A stretch of DNA of 64,000 nt from Kosakonia radicincitans DSM 16656 (lineage in GTDB: Bacteria; Pseudomonadota; Gammaproteobacteria; Enterobacterales; Enterobacteriaceae): assembly GCF_000280495.2 (NCBI RefSeq), contig NZ_CP018016.1, positions 4,774,001-4,838,000 of the forward strand, read 5' to 3'. This document shows positions 52,350-62,418 of the stretch, one piece after another. Position 1 is the first letter of the stretch. Each line of letters opens with the position of its first letter. The notes below the pieces were generated by a model. It made no database searches, was not told the origin of the DNA, and was given only the letters and a program-made list of their open reading frames with translations. A program made the position numbers and the translations under genes.

Positions 52350-52865
52350 ATGCACCATGTTGTCTCAGCTACCACAAATCCCGCGAAAATTCGGGCTATT
52401 CTGCACGCTTTTAACGAGATCTTCGGCGAAGGATCCTGCCATATAGAATCTGTCTCCGTCGATAGCGGCGTGCCTGAACAGCCGTTTGGCAGTCAGGAAA
52501 CGCGGGCTGGCGCACGTAATCGCGTGAACAATGCCCGCAAGCTACGGCCTGACGCCGATTTCTGGGTTGCCATTGAAGCAGGTATTGATGAAGGCAGTAC
52601 GTTTAGCTGGGTAGTCATCGAAACCTCTCAAATGCAGGGCGAAGCGCGTTCAGCCACGCTGCCGCTGCCAGAGATCATTTTGCAGAGAGTGCGTGCCGGT
52701 GAAGCGCTCGGACCGGTGATGTCAAACTACACCGGCATTGATGAGATTGGCCGGAAAGAGGGGGCGATTGGTGTTTTCACTGCCGGTAAACTCACCCGCG
52801 AGAGCGTTTACCATCAGGCGGTAATTCTGGCGCTAAGCCCGTTTCATAACGCGGTTTACCGCTGA
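52350..52865 (+). CDS. yjjX: YjjX, inosine/xanthosine triphosphatase
   Basis: 171 residues. Begins [20 protein letters not shown] and has [19 protein letters not shown], the signature of the YjjX/NTPase family that removes non-canonical ITP/XTP. Its 3' end overlaps convergent trpR by 10 bases, as in E. coli. Confidence 0.95.
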   Translation: MHHVVSATTNPAKIRAILHAFNEIFGEGSCHIESVSVDSGVPEQPFGSQETRAGARNRVNNARKLRPDADFWVAIEAGIDEGSTFSWVVIETSQMQGEARSATLPLPEIILQRVRAGEALGPVMSNYTGIDEIGRKEGAIGVFTAGKLTRESVYHQAVILALSPFHNAVYR

Positions 52866-53185
52866 TCGTTCAGCAGCGTCTGCTCCAGCCACAGGCGCAA
52901 ATCGGCAGGCGCTGCTTTCAGGCTATTTGAGCCGCGGGTAATGGTCGCAATGCCCGCGCCCAGTTCGCTCTTCAGTTCGCGCTGGCTCATCTCGCCGCGC
53001 AACAACTCTTCGATAATTCGCACCCGCGTCCCCAACGACTCGCGCTCATCCGGCGTAAGCATCAAATTAAGCAACGGAAGATGCAGATCCTTTTCATATG
53101 ACTGCCTGACCAACTCGACAAAGCGTCGCCACTCCTGGTCACGCTGTTCGGCCATTGCTGCTGAATAAGGAGATTGCTGAGTCAT
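52856..53185 (-). CDS. trpR: TrpR, trp operon repressor
   Basis: 109 residues (E. coli 108). Helical dimer with the HTH in [20 protein letters not shown]. The tryptophan-binding region includes [10 protein letters not shown]. It represses trp, aroH, mtr and its own gene through the operator just upstream. Confidence 0.97.
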   Translation of the reverse strand: MTQQSPYSAAMAEQRDQEWRRFVELVRQSYEKDLHLPLLNLMLTPDERESLGTRVRIIEELLRGEMSQRELKSELGAGIATITRGSNSLKAAPADLRLWLEQTLLNDQR

Positions 53186-53240
53186 AGTTTTCCGCCATTC
53201 GTTGGTTTCGGAAGCCCTTTAGACAGGCTTCCGAAAAGAG

Positions 53241-53260
53241 TGTACTCGTTAAAGAGTACA
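53241..53260 (-). promoter_or_regulatory. TrpR operator of trpR
   Basis: TGTACTCGTTAAAGAGTACA is an almost perfect palindrome with the GTACT/AGTAC arms of the trp operator, 56 bases upstream of trpR; it provides autorepression. Confidence 0.88.
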
Positions 53261-53283
53261 CAGCATAGCATAAACCTTAGAAA

Positions 53284-55224
53284 TCAGTAACGGCGCTGCA
53301 ACTCGGCGTCAGTAAAGATGACAGGTTTGCCACCATTAAGGAAATAGCGGTAGTAGGCATCGTAAGCGAGGACGTTTTTCACGTAGCTGCGGGTTTCCGA
53401 GAACGGGATACTTTCTACAAACGCCACGGCGTCCAGTTTTCCGGCGCTGTTGTTCAACCAGCTACGTACCCTGCCCGGCCCGGCGTTATATGCCGCCGAG
53501 GAGAAAATCCGGTTGTTGCCGAACTGCTGATAAACATATTGCAGGTAGCTGGTGCCAATGTTGATGTTGGTTTCCGGATCGAAAAGCTGGCTGGGATTGC
53601 GATAACCGGCAATGTTAAACATCTTCACTGTATGGGTGGCAGTGCCGGGCATAATCTGCATTAACCCGCTCGCGCCAACCGGCGAACGCGCCGTTGGATT
53701 CCATGCGCTCTCCTGACGGGAAATCGCCATCGCATAGCTCTGGCTAATGTCTTTGCCGTTGGTGTAACGCGCATACAAATCGCTGTAGGCCAGCGGGAAT
53801 CGTTCTTCCAGATGATCCCACAATTTACCGGCAATGGTGGCCTGCACGCTGAGATCCCACCAGTGCTGGTTGAATGCATAGCGTGCCAGTTGCGCCTGCT
53901 CTTGCTGCGAGCGGCTGGTGACCAGATTAGCCCATTCACTGCGGGCGGTATTATCCAGCCCCCAGTACATCAATTCGCGCACGCGAGCCATTTCAGCGCC
54001 CTGAATCAACGCCGGATCGGGGTTACCAGGCACTTTATCGATCTGAAGTTGATAATCTTCCCCTAAGCGTTGCGCCGCCGCCATCGGATAAAAGCCGCGC
54101 TGCTGCATCAACGCATGCAGGATCGATTTGGCCTCTTCATCGCGGCCACGCTCCAGCAACAAATCAGCCTGCCAGTAACGCCACTCATCTTTCTCTTTCG
54201 CCTCCATCGGCAAACGGGAAAGCCAGGTATTCAGACCGCGACGATCGCCGGCGCCGATCGCCATCCGCACCCGCCGCTCCAGAAGCGATGTGGATTGCGA
54301 GCGCATCACCGCATCATCGCGCCAGCGCGCCTGTTCGCTGGTCACGTCATTCCCCATCAAACGCCAGGCGACAATGTCACGCAGCGTCTGGATTTGATCC
54401 TCCGTCAATTGCTGCGCCTTCGCCAGCGAAGGGATCAGCAAACGGGCATTTTCCACATCCTGCCGGGCAACACTTTCAAACGCTTCCGCCGCCATTTGCC
54501 GGGTGAAGTCGGTCGCGCCGGTGGTGGTGGCAAACGTCATGACGCTGTTGGGATTATTCGCAAGGTTAATGATGGCCTGTGAGATAGTTTGATAATCAGC
54601 GGGCATCTGCCCGGCCAGCAGCGTCACCAGTTGCGTATTACCGGCTTTCATGGCCAGCCGGATGCGTTCAAGAAATGCCAGCGGATCCTGCTTTCCGGAA
54701 GCGCGCCAGGCGCCAAACAACCGGTCACAGGCATTCGGTTGGCTTTTACCGCTCAACCAGAGCTCTTTTGCTCCCGCCCACGCCTCATCTGCCTGCCCGG
54801 TGTTCCACTTGGCGAAATAGTAGTTACATTGCGCTTCGGTAGTGGCGGGTTTCTCCGGGCTGAAAGCCAACAGCCCGCGCCAGTCTTCACGCCGCGCCAG
54901 TTCGTTAACAAAACGGGATTTCAGAGTGCGTGCTGGCGGCAGTGTCGGGTTCTGCTGCACAAAGTTGGTCACCGTGATGGCCGGCTGATTCATCAAATCG
55001 TCGGTAATCTGGCGATATTGTAAATAGGGATACAGCGGATAATTAGTCAGCGTGGGCAGCAGTTGCTGCACAACATCCATTTGCTTGTTATCCCATGCGC
55101 TTTTGATCTGCGCATAACGGTTACGTTGTTCATCCAGTGAATCTGCGCGCGCCATATTGCTGAGGGACAGCAAACAAACGCAGGCCGCCGCAAATCGCCA
55201 GGCGGCATGTTTAGCTCTCTGCAC
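53284..55224 (-). CDS. slt: Slt, soluble lytic murein transglycosylase
   Basis: 646 residues (E. coli 645). The signal peptide ends NMARADS. A long helical U-shaped superhelix follows, then the lysozyme-like catalytic domain from about residue 470. There the catalytic Glu is in AISRQESAWNPTARSPVGAS, with SGLMQIMPGTA and AAYNAGPGRVRSWL. It cuts peptidoglycan in the periplasm giving 1,6-anhydro ends. Confidence 0.97.
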   Translation of the reverse strand: MQRAKHAAWRFAAACVCLLSLSNMARADSLDEQRNRYAQIKSAWDNKQMDVVQQLLPTLTNYPLYPYLQYRQITDDLMNQPAITVTNFVQQNPTLPPARTLKSRFVNELARREDWRGLLAFSPEKPATTEAQCNYYFAKWNTGQADEAWAGAKELWLSGKSQPNACDRLFGAWRASGKQDPLAFLERIRLAMKAGNTQLVTLLAGQMPADYQTISQAIINLANNPNSVMTFATTTGATDFTRQMAAEAFESVARQDVENARLLIPSLAKAQQLTEDQIQTLRDIVAWRLMGNDVTSEQARWRDDAVMRSQSTSLLERRVRMAIGAGDRRGLNTWLSRLPMEAKEKDEWRYWQADLLLERGRDEEAKSILHALMQQRGFYPMAAAQRLGEDYQLQIDKVPGNPDPALIQGAEMARVRELMYWGLDNTARSEWANLVTSRSQQEQAQLARYAFNQHWWDLSVQATIAGKLWDHLEERFPLAYSDLYARYTNGKDISQSYAMAISRQESAWNPTARSPVGASGLMQIMPGTATHTVKMFNIAGYRNPSQLFDPETNINIGTSYLQYVYQQFGNNRIFSSAAYNAGPGRVRSWLNNSAGKLDAVAFVESIPFSETRSYVKNVLAYDAYYRYFLNGGKPVIFTDAELQRRY

Positions 55225-55438
55225 AGCTCTTTCCTCTTTCTGTCACGTTATTGGCAGCATCATGCCGCGTAATGAGTTAATGCTAACCGGGCATGCCGCT
55301 ACGCGCCATGTTCTGCACACTTTTTTACCTTTTTGTGGTGATTTAACAGTGTGGGCGCTGTTGGCTGGGATTAAGCGTCGAAAACCGCTACACTCCGCTG
55401 TTGAATACTACTCTCATGACAAAGAGGCGAAGTCCAAC

Positions 55439-57106
55439 GTGGCTCAATTCGTATATACCATGCATCGTGTCGGCAAAGTTGTCCCGCCGAAACGTCATAT
55501 TCTGAAAAATATCTCGCTAAGCTTCTTCCCGGGCGCAAAAATCGGCGTGCTGGGTCTTAACGGTGCCGGTAAGTCTACCCTGCTGCGCATCATGGCCGGC
55601 ATCGATACAGACATCGAAGGTGAAGCCCGCCCGCAGCCCGGCATCAAAATTGGTTATCTGCCGCAGGAACCACAACTGAACCCGGAACATACCGTCCGTG
55701 AATCGGTTGAAGAAGCCGTTTCCGAAGTGGTTAACGCGCTGAAAGGTCTGGATGAAGTGTACGCGAAGTACGCGGAACCGGATGCGGACTTCGACAAGCT
55801 GGCCGTGCAGCAAGGTAAGTTTGAAGAGATTATCCAGGCGCACGACGGTCACAACCTGAACGTGCAGCTGGAGCGCGCGGCGGATGCCCTGCGTCTGCCG
55901 GACTGGGATGCCAAAGTCGCGAATCTTTCCGGTGGTGAACGCCGCCGCGTCGCGCTGTGCCGTCTGCTGCTCGAAAAGCCGGACATGCTGCTGCTCGACG
56001 AACCCACTAACCACCTTGATGCTGAATCCGTTGCGTGGCTGGAACGCTTCCTGCACGACTTCGAAGGCACAGTGGTGGCAATCACCCACGACCGTTACTT
56101 CCTTGATAACGTCGCAGGCTGGATCCTCGAGCTCGACCGTGGCGAAGGCATTCCGTGGGAAGGCAACTACTCCTCCTGGCTGGAACAAAAAGATCAGCGT
56201 CTGGCGCAGGAAGCCTCTCAGGAAGCAGCTCGCCGTAAATCCATTGAGAAAGAGCTGGAGTGGGTTCGTCAGGGTGCGAAAGGCCGTCAGTCGAAGGGCA
56301 AAGCCCGTCTGGCGCGCTTTGAAGAACTTAACAACACGGAATACCAGAAACGTAACGAAACCAACGAACTGTTTATTCCGCCTGGAGCACGTCTGGGTGA
56401 CAAAGTGGTTGAGGTCAGCAACCTCAGCAAATCCTACGGCGATCGCCAGTTGATTGATAATCTGTCCTTCTCCGTACCGAAAGGCGCCATTGTCGGCATC
56501 ATCGGTCCAAACGGCGCGGGTAAATCGACGCTGTTCCGTATGATGTCCGGTCAGGAGCAGCCAGATAGCGGCTCCATCACCCTGGGTGATACCGTGAAAC
56601 TGGCCTCAGTTGACCAGTTCCGTGACGCGATGGATAACAGCAAAACCGTATGGGAAGAAGTTTCCGGCGGGCTGGATATCATGCGCATCGGCAATACCGA
56701 AATGCCGAGCCGTGCTTATGTGGGTCGCTTTAACTTTAAAGGCACCGATCAGGGTAAACGCGTTGGCGAACTCTCTGGCGGTGAGCGAGGCCGTCTGCAT
56801 CTGGCGAAGCTGCTGCAGGTAGGCGGCAACGTATTGCTGCTCGATGAACCAACCAACGACCTGGATATCGAAACGCTGCGCGCGCTGGAAAACGCCCTGC
56901 TCGAATTCCCGGGTTGCGCGATGGTTATCTCGCACGACCGCTGGTTCCTTGACCGTATCGCCACCCACATTCTGGATTACCAGGATGAAGGTAAAGTCGA
57001 GTTCTTCGAAGGTAACTTCACCGAATACGAAGAGTATAAAAAACGTACGCTTGGCGCTGAAGCGCTGGAGCCCAAACGTATTAAATACAAACGTATCGCT
57101 AAATAG
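55439..57106 (+). CDS. ettA: EttA, energy-dependent translational throttle ABC-F protein
   Basis: 555 residues, the E. coli length. Two ABC cassettes have Walker A GLNGAGKSTLL and GPNGAGKSTLF and signature motifs LSGGERRRVAL and LSGGERGRLHL, with no membrane domain. The linker between them is the tRNA-interacting P-site motif. The frame is open from 55157, but the start is the GTG at 55439 (AQFVYTMHRVGKVVPP follows), as in E. coli. It binds the ribosomal E site and senses the ADP/ATP ratio. Confidence 0.97.
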   Translation: MAQFVYTMHRVGKVVPPKRHILKNISLSFFPGAKIGVLGLNGAGKSTLLRIMAGIDTDIEGEARPQPGIKIGYLPQEPQLNPEHTVRESVEEAVSEVVNALKGLDEVYAKYAEPDADFDKLAVQQGKFEEIIQAHDGHNLNVQLERAADALRLPDWDAKVANLSGGERRRVALCRLLLEKPDMLLLDEPTNHLDAESVAWLERFLHDFEGTVVAITHDRYFLDNVAGWILELDRGEGIPWEGNYSSWLEQKDQRLAQEASQEAARRKSIEKELEWVRQGAKGRQSKGKARLARFEELNNTEYQKRNETNELFIPPGARLGDKVVEVSNLSKSYGDRQLIDNLSFSVPKGAIVGIIGPNGAGKSTLFRMMSGQEQPDSGSITLGDTVKLASVDQFRDAMDNSKTVWEEVSGGLDIMRIGNTEMPSRAYVGRFNFKGTDQGKRVGELSGGERGRLHLAKLLQVGGNVLLLDEPTNDLDIETLRALENALLEFPGCAMVISHDRWFLDRIATHILDYQDEGKVEFFEGNFTEYEEYKKRTLGAEALEPKRIKYKRIAK

Positions 57107-57361
57107 GCACCGTCAAAGCGGATGGATTTCCCATCCGCTTTTTCCCCTTCCCCACCACGGTTCCCCCCGAAATGCGCAGAGAATTCATCTGCAACGCTGA
57201 GCAAATAAAGTGTTTTCGTTTTTGCATAATATTCGCATCAAACCCAGGCATTTGTGCATTCACCGCTCACGGCCAATCAAAGCAAAAGCACACCAAAAAC
57301 CATAGATACAGAATAAAAAATACAAAAAATATAAATAAATAGTTTTATATTTTGATGATTA

Positions 57362-57958
57362 ATGAAAAAACCACGCTCTTGCTTAACGAAAAAACCACCG
57401 GATAACATTGATTACCCTTTAAGCCGAATCAATACGTGGTTATATTCAATGCAGATCATTACGGAAAATGCATATTTAAAATGCGGTCTGCGCACGCTTA
57501 TTCAGCAGCATGCGATAAAACTGAATGCGGATGATGTGATTATAGATTTTGATAATCACCTGCTTGTTATTACCACCTTGACAACGCTGAATGAAATTAC
57601 GGAAGGCGATAATTCTTTTGAAAAATTTCTGCTGTATCCCTTTTTCAAAATAAGTAAAAGCCTGCCAATCGACGTCTTCCAGCGAACCTTACAACAGAAG
57701 TCCTGGAGAAATAAAAAGAGGCGCGAAGGGAAATTAGCACTAACCCGAAAAGAAAGGGTGCTGCTCAAACATATTATTAACAGAGAAGCGCAGACCGATA
57801 TATTCAGCAACGGCGAAATGGATGTGAAAACGTTCAGCACTCATAAATACAATATGCTGAAGAAAGTGAACCAGCCTTCTGTCGCGACGCTGAATCAGGT
57901 TTACTATCACTGGGAAAGTTTGTGTAACCAGCCGACCAGTTATCCGCTTGCCGGGTAA
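57362..57958 (+). CDS. Putative LuxR-type regulator, AT-rich
   Basis: 198 residues, not recognised as a named protein. The C-terminal part LALTRKERVLLKHIINREAQ ... KTFSTHKYNMLKKVNQPSVA has the layout of a LuxR helix-turn-helix as in the BglJ/YjjQ/MatA group. The N-terminal part IITENAYLKCGLRTLIQQ resembles the start of their receiver-like domains. Neither ATG 57362 nor the internal ATG 57449 has a good ribosome site; the second gives a better match to the family start. The gene and the 255 bases before it are clearly richer in A/T than the surroundings, a sign of horizontal acquisition and perhaps H-NS silencing. Confidence 0.65.
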   Translation: MKKPRSCLTKKPPDNIDYPLSRINTWLYSMQIITENAYLKCGLRTLIQQHAIKLNADDVIIDFDNHLLVITTLTTLNEITEGDNSFEKFLLYPFFKISKSLPIDVFQRTLQQKSWRNKKRREGKLALTRKERVLLKHIINREAQTDIFSNGEMDVKTFSTHKYNMLKKVNQPSVATLNQVYYHWESLCNQPTSYPLAG

Positions 57959-57985
57959 AGTGAAATACCCGGCCAGTAGCCGCGC

Positions 57986-59212
57986 TTATGCGCCCATCAG
58001 CTTCTTAACCAATTCGACACACTGCAGAAACCGCGAATCATAGTCGGCCGATTCAACGCGAACAAAATCAATATGGTTCTCCCGTAGCATAGAAACCAAC
58101 AGATCCTGAAACTCTTTCCGGTCAACCGAACTGCCCAGACTTCTTAAGCCATCATTCACCCACGGCGTATTATTTTCCAGCAGGATCACTAAATCGAAGC
58201 GATATTCATCAATTAACGCCTGTACGAAGGGATGTTCACGCCCCTCATATTTTTTGCAAAACGCCTGCGTGGTAACAAAATCCGTATCGATAAAAGCCAC
58301 TTTATTCGCATATTTCACCGCGAAATCGATATATTGCGCATGGCCTAAGGCAATTTTATCGTAATCAGAATATTGCAGCGCCATCTCATCGCCGCCGAGA
58401 TGAGAAAATACGTAGTCCCGGCCATATTCCCACGCACTGGTCGTATTAAAAATATTGGCGAGTTTATTCACCAGCGTCGATTTACCGCTGGATTCACCGC
58501 CCAGAATAGCCACAGTGCGGACAAAGAAAGGTTTTACTTCCGTCGGAATATAATCCCAGTAGCGGAATGGATTTTCGCGGATCTGCGAGCCGCTGATATT
58601 CATAAACGTACGCTGCGGATCCACCAGCACGGCCTCAATGCCCAAATGTTGCAGATACTGCGACGCATCAGCCTCTTCCGAGGTGTAGATCCAGTTTGGC
58701 GTGATGCCTTTCTCTGTCATAAACGCTTTGATGCCTTTACTCCAGACATCCCAGCCGTGCGGATACGGCTCCATGCCCTCTTCATTAAAAGCATGAATAC
58801 GAATATTTTTCTGATACTTAAAGGTTTGCAGCAGCCAGCGCAGCCGATCGCTGACCGTCGGCTGCTGCGACATTGCGCTGTCTTCAAACAGCTTGCGATC
58901 GCGCGTTTCGTCGTAACCGAGGATAATGTGCAATTCATCAACCTGGCTACAGGCGCGCTGGATCAAATAGATATGGCCGGTATGCAGCGGATAAAACTTA
59001 CCGAATACCACACCAATATTTTTCTGCCGCCGGGGAAATTCAAGGTCGAGGAAGCGGTGCAACGCTTCCAGCTTTTGCGCGCTGGGGCTTTTAATCTTGG
59101 CATTCAGCAGCTGGCTTAAATAGCCTTTGGTCATACCGCTGGCATCTGCCACTTGTTGTAATGTGCAGCCCTTCTGGCGAATCGCGGTTTTTAAATAATC
59201 AAATGACGACAT
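57986..59212 (-). CDS. nadR: NadR, NAD regulator with NMN adenylyltransferase and ribosylnicotinamide kinase activity
   Basis: 408 residues. It has an N-terminal HTH (CTLQQVADASGMTKGYLSQL), a central adenylyltransferase with GVVFGKFYPLHTGHIYLIQ, and a C-terminal kinase with P-loop ILGGESSGKSTL. It represses NAD synthesis genes and salvages nicotinamide riboside. The ATG at 59212 has AGGAGG six bases upstream, deciding against 59227. Confidence 0.97.
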   Translation of the reverse strand: MSSFDYLKTAIRQKGCTLQQVADASGMTKGYLSQLLNAKIKSPSAQKLEALHRFLDLEFPRRQKNIGVVFGKFYPLHTGHIYLIQRACSQVDELHIILGYDETRDRKLFEDSAMSQQPTVSDRLRWLLQTFKYQKNIRIHAFNEEGMEPYPHGWDVWSKGIKAFMTEKGITPNWIYTSEEADASQYLQHLGIEAVLVDPQRTFMNISGSQIRENPFRYWDYIPTEVKPFFVRTVAILGGESSGKSTLVNKLANIFNTTSAWEYGRDYVFSHLGGDEMALQYSDYDKIALGHAQYIDFAVKYANKVAFIDTDFVTTQAFCKKYEGREHPFVQALIDEYRFDLVILLENNTPWVNDGLRSLGSSVDRKEFQDLLVSMLRENHIDFVRVESADYDSRFLQCVELVKKLMGA

Positions 59213-59241
59213 TGTTGCCTCCTGCAAAAATCTTTAGCCAA

Positions 59242-60624
59242 TTATAAGTCGTCAAAGACGTTTAGCGCATCCGAGAGCTTCTTCACGCCGAAAATCTGCA
59301 TTCCTTCCGGCACTTTTTTCGGCACGTTTGCCGCCGGAACAATCGCGCGGCGGAAACCGTGTTTGGCCGCCTCGGAGATACGCTCCTGGCCACTCGGCAC
59401 CGGACGGATCTCACCGGCCAGCCCCACTTCGCCAAACACTACCAGGTCCTGCGGCAGCGGTCTGTCGCGCAGGCTGGAAACCATCGCCAGCAGCAGCGCC
59501 AGATCGGCACTGGTTTCGGTTACTTTCACCCCGCCGACAACGTTCACGAATACGTCCTGATCCGCCATCTGCAAGCCGCCGTGGCGATGCAACACCGCCA
59601 GCAGAATCGCCAGCCGGTTCTGCTCCAGGCCAACCGCCACGCGGCGCGGGTTCGACATCATCGAGTGATCCACCAGCGCCTGGATCTCAACCAGTAGCGG
59701 GCGCGTCCCTTCCCATACCACCATCACCGAGCTACCGGAGGTCACTTCATCCCCGCGGCTAAGAAAAATGGCCGAAGGGTTGCTGACTTCACGCAGCCCC
59801 TGTTCGGTCATCGCAAACACGCCGAGCTCATTCACTGCGCCAAAGCGGTTTTTGTGGCTACGCAAGGTGCGAAAACGGGAGTCGGCATCGCCGTCAAGCA
59901 GCACCGAGCAGTCGATACAGTGCTCCAGCACTTTTGGCCCCGCCAGCGAACCATCTTTCGTAACATGGCCGACCATAACAATCGCCACGCCGCGGGTTTT
60001 GGCGAACCGCGTCAGATATGCTGCCGTCTCACGCACCTGGGCAACGCTACCGGGCGACGACTGAATGTCCGCCATATGCATCACCTGAATCGAGTCGATC
60101 ACCATCAATTTAGGTTGTTCTTCATCGGCAATCATGCAGATTTGCTCGATGCTGGTTTCCGAAAGCATATTCAGATTGCCCGTCGGCAGCCCCAGACGGT
60201 GGGCGCGCATCGCCACCTGTTGCAACGACTCTTCGCCGGTGACATACAGGGTTTTCATCTGTTCGGCGAGCTTACACAGCGTCTGCAACAGCAACGTTGA
60301 CTTCCCTGCGCCCGGGTTACCGCCAATCAGAATGGCGCTCCCCGGCACAACACCGCCGCCAAGCACGCGGTCAAACTCTTTAAAACCGGTCGAAAAACGC
60401 GGCAGCTCTTCCAGACTGATTTCCGAAAGTTTCTGCACTTTCGAGACGCCCGCGCTCCCGGCATAGCCAGAGAGGCGCTCATTACGCGCCACGGTGGGCG
60501 AAGCGGCCACACGGATTTCAGTAATGGTATTCCATGCATGGCAGGCGCTGCACTGCCCCTGCCAGCGCGGATAATCCGCGCCGCATTCATTACAGACAAA
60601 CGCACGTTTGGGAGCTTTCGCCAC
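59242..60624 (-). CDS. radA: RadA, DNA repair/branch-migration helicase
   Basis: 460 residues, as in E. coli. It has an N-terminal C4 zinc finger (FVCNECGADYPRWQGQCSAC), a RecA-like ATPase with GGNPGAGKSTLLLQ, the KNRFG motif in SHKNRFGAVNELG, and a Lon-like C-terminal domain. The start is the GTG at 60624, five bases after GAGG. It lies 8 bases after serB. Confidence 0.97.
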   Translation of the reverse strand: MAKAPKRAFVCNECGADYPRWQGQCSACHAWNTITEIRVAASPTVARNERLSGYAGSAGVSKVQKLSEISLEELPRFSTGFKEFDRVLGGGVVPGSAILIGGNPGAGKSTLLLQTLCKLAEQMKTLYVTGEESLQQVAMRAHRLGLPTGNLNMLSETSIEQICMIADEEQPKLMVIDSIQVMHMADIQSSPGSVAQVRETAAYLTRFAKTRGVAIVMVGHVTKDGSLAGPKVLEHCIDCSVLLDGDADSRFRTLRSHKNRFGAVNELGVFAMTEQGLREVSNPSAIFLSRGDEVTSGSSVMVVWEGTRPLLVEIQALVDHSMMSNPRRVAVGLEQNRLAILLAVLHRHGGLQMADQDVFVNVVGGVKVTETSADLALLLAMVSSLRDRPLPQDLVVFGEVGLAGEIRPVPSGQERISEAAKHGFRRAIVPAANVPKKVPEGMQIFGVKKLSDALNVFDDL

Positions 60625-60632
60625 AATCACCT

Positions 60633-61604
60633 CTACTTCTTATTGATACTGCCGGAAAGAATACAAAATACGCCCATCAGATCGGCGTGACGGATGGAGA
60701 CTTCCGCTTTCTCATTCACTTTGGGTTTCGCGTGGAAGGCGATCCCCAACCCGGCGGCTTTGATCATTGGCAGGTCATTCGCGCCATCGCCAATGGCGAC
60801 GGTTTGCGTGACCGGAATCTCGTACTTCTCAGCCAGCGCTTTCAATGTGTTGGCTTTGTACTGGGCATCGACGATATCGCCCAGCACCTGGCCGGTGAAT
60901 TTGCCGTCCATGATCTCCAGCTCATTCGCCACTGCCGCGGTGAGGTGCAGCTTGTCACGCAGGTAATCTGCAAAGAAGGTAAAGCCGCCGGAGGCAATCG
61001 CCACTTTCCAGCCCAGCGTCTCCAGCTTCAACACCAGTTGCACCAGACCCGGCATCAGCGGCAACGATTCTCGCACCTGCATCAGGATATTGGCATCCGC
61101 CCCTTTCAGCGTTGCCACGCGGCTGCGCAAGCTGGCGGTGAAATCAAGCTCGCCGCGCATCGCACGTTCGGTCACTTCCGCCACCATCTCGCCCGTACCG
61201 GCAAGCTTCGCAATCTCGTCAATGCACTCGATCTGAATCGCGGTGGAATCCATATCCATCACCAGCAGCCCTGGCGAGCGCAAATGCGGGATTTTACCCA
61301 GCGGCGCAACATCCATGCCTTCGTCATGCGCCAGACGCGAAGCGCGCGGCGTTAACGAACCGGCCAGACGGATCACCTGATAATCATCGACGCACCAGGC
61401 CGCCACAATCACCATTGCCGCGCCCAGTTTGCGCTGGTAGGTCGTAAGACGCGTTTTATCAAGATTGCGCCCATACAGGAGCCAGCCGCTTCGACCGGCG
61501 TGATAGTCCAGAGGCATGACCTCATCACCACTTAAAGAGAGCGGCAATCCTGGCCACTGAGAAACATCGTCGGGCAGATCGCACCAGGTCAAACTGTTAA
61601 GCAT
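60633..61604 (-). CDS. serB: SerB, phosphoserine phosphatase
   Basis: 323 residues (E. coli 322). HAD-family enzyme with nucleophile and acid in LLVMDMDSTAIQIECIDEIA, motif II in IASGGFTFF, and motif III/IV in AIGDGANDLPMIKAAGLG. Last step of serine synthesis. The ATG at 61604 has AGGAG five bases before it. It heads the serB-radA-nadR operon. Confidence 0.97.
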   Translation of the reverse strand: MLNSLTWCDLPDDVSQWPGLPLSLSGDEVMPLDYHAGRSGWLLYGRNLDKTRLTTYQRKLGAAMVIVAAWCVDDYQVIRLAGSLTPRASRLAHDEGMDVAPLGKIPHLRSPGLLVMDMDSTAIQIECIDEIAKLAGTGEMVAEVTERAMRGELDFTASLRSRVATLKGADANILMQVRESLPLMPGLVQLVLKLETLGWKVAIASGGFTFFADYLRDKLHLTAAVANELEIMDGKFTGQVLGDIVDAQYKANTLKALAEKYEIPVTQTVAIGDGANDLPMIKAAGLGIAFHAKPKVNEKAEVSIRHADLMGVFCILSGSINKK

Positions 61605-61722
61605 TAAAGCTCCTGTAAAAACGTTCGCGCCAGAAAGCATCGGAGGGGAAAATAACGCATGAGGCTACCTTGTAACCAGCGCTTCTGGCAACATTAAGCC
61701 TCAAATTTTCAACAGGTGGAAT

Positions 61723-62367
61723 ATGGCTCGCGCAAAACTTAAATTTCGGCTGCACCGCGCCGTAACAGTCCTCATCTGTCTGGCATTGCTGGTCGCGCTG
61801 ATGCAGGGCGCATCCTGGTTCAGCCAGAACCATCAACGCCAGCGCAATCCACAGTTTGAAGAGCTGGCCAGAACCCTGGCGCGTCAGGTGACGCTCAACC
61901 TTACGCCGCTGCTGCGTACCGAAACGCCGGATGAAAAACGTATTGGTGTCGTGTTACGCCAGCTTACGGAAGGGAGCCGGATCCTCGATGCCGGCGTGTA
62001 TGACGCGCAGGGCGATCTCATCGCACGTTCGGGCGAAAGCATTGACGTTCGCGACCGGCTGGCGCTCGACGGCAAGAAAGCCGGCGGCTATTTCAATCAA
62101 CAAATTGTCGAACCCATTCAGGGGAAAAGCGGCCCGCTGGGTTATCTGCGCCTGACGCTGGATACCCACACGCTGGCGACGGAAGCCCGCCAGGTGGATA
62201 ACACCACCAATATTCTGCGCCTGATGCTGCTACTGTCGCTGGCCATTGGCGTTGTGCTAACACGTACGCTTCTGCAGGGCAAACGCACTCGCTGGCAACA
62301 ATCGCCGTTCCTGCTGACGGCTAACAAATCCGTGCCGGAAGAAGAAGAGCACGAAAAGAAAGAGTAG
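61723..62367 (+). CDS. ytjB: YtjB (Smp), membrane protein
   Basis: 214 residues. An N-terminal membrane helix (VLICLALLVALMQGASWF), a periplasmic domain and a second helix (LMLLLSLAIGVVLT) near residue 175. It ends in an acidic-basic tail (EEEEHEKKE). It matches E. coli YtjB in length and sequence; function unknown. Divergent from serB. Confidence 0.93.
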   Translation: MARAKLKFRLHRAVTVLICLALLVALMQGASWFSQNHQRQRNPQFEELARTLARQVTLNLTPLLRTETPDEKRIGVVLRQLTEGSRILDAGVYDAQGDLIARSGESIDVRDRLALDGKKAGGYFNQQIVEPIQGKSGPLGYLRLTLDTHTLATEARQVDNTTNILRLMLLLSLAIGVVLTRTLLQGKRTRWQQSPFLLTANKSVPEEEEHEKKE

Positions 62368-62418
62368 CAGTTACCGCTAATGGTAATCTGTTGAAAAGTC
62401 AAAGAAAGGAAATCGGCT

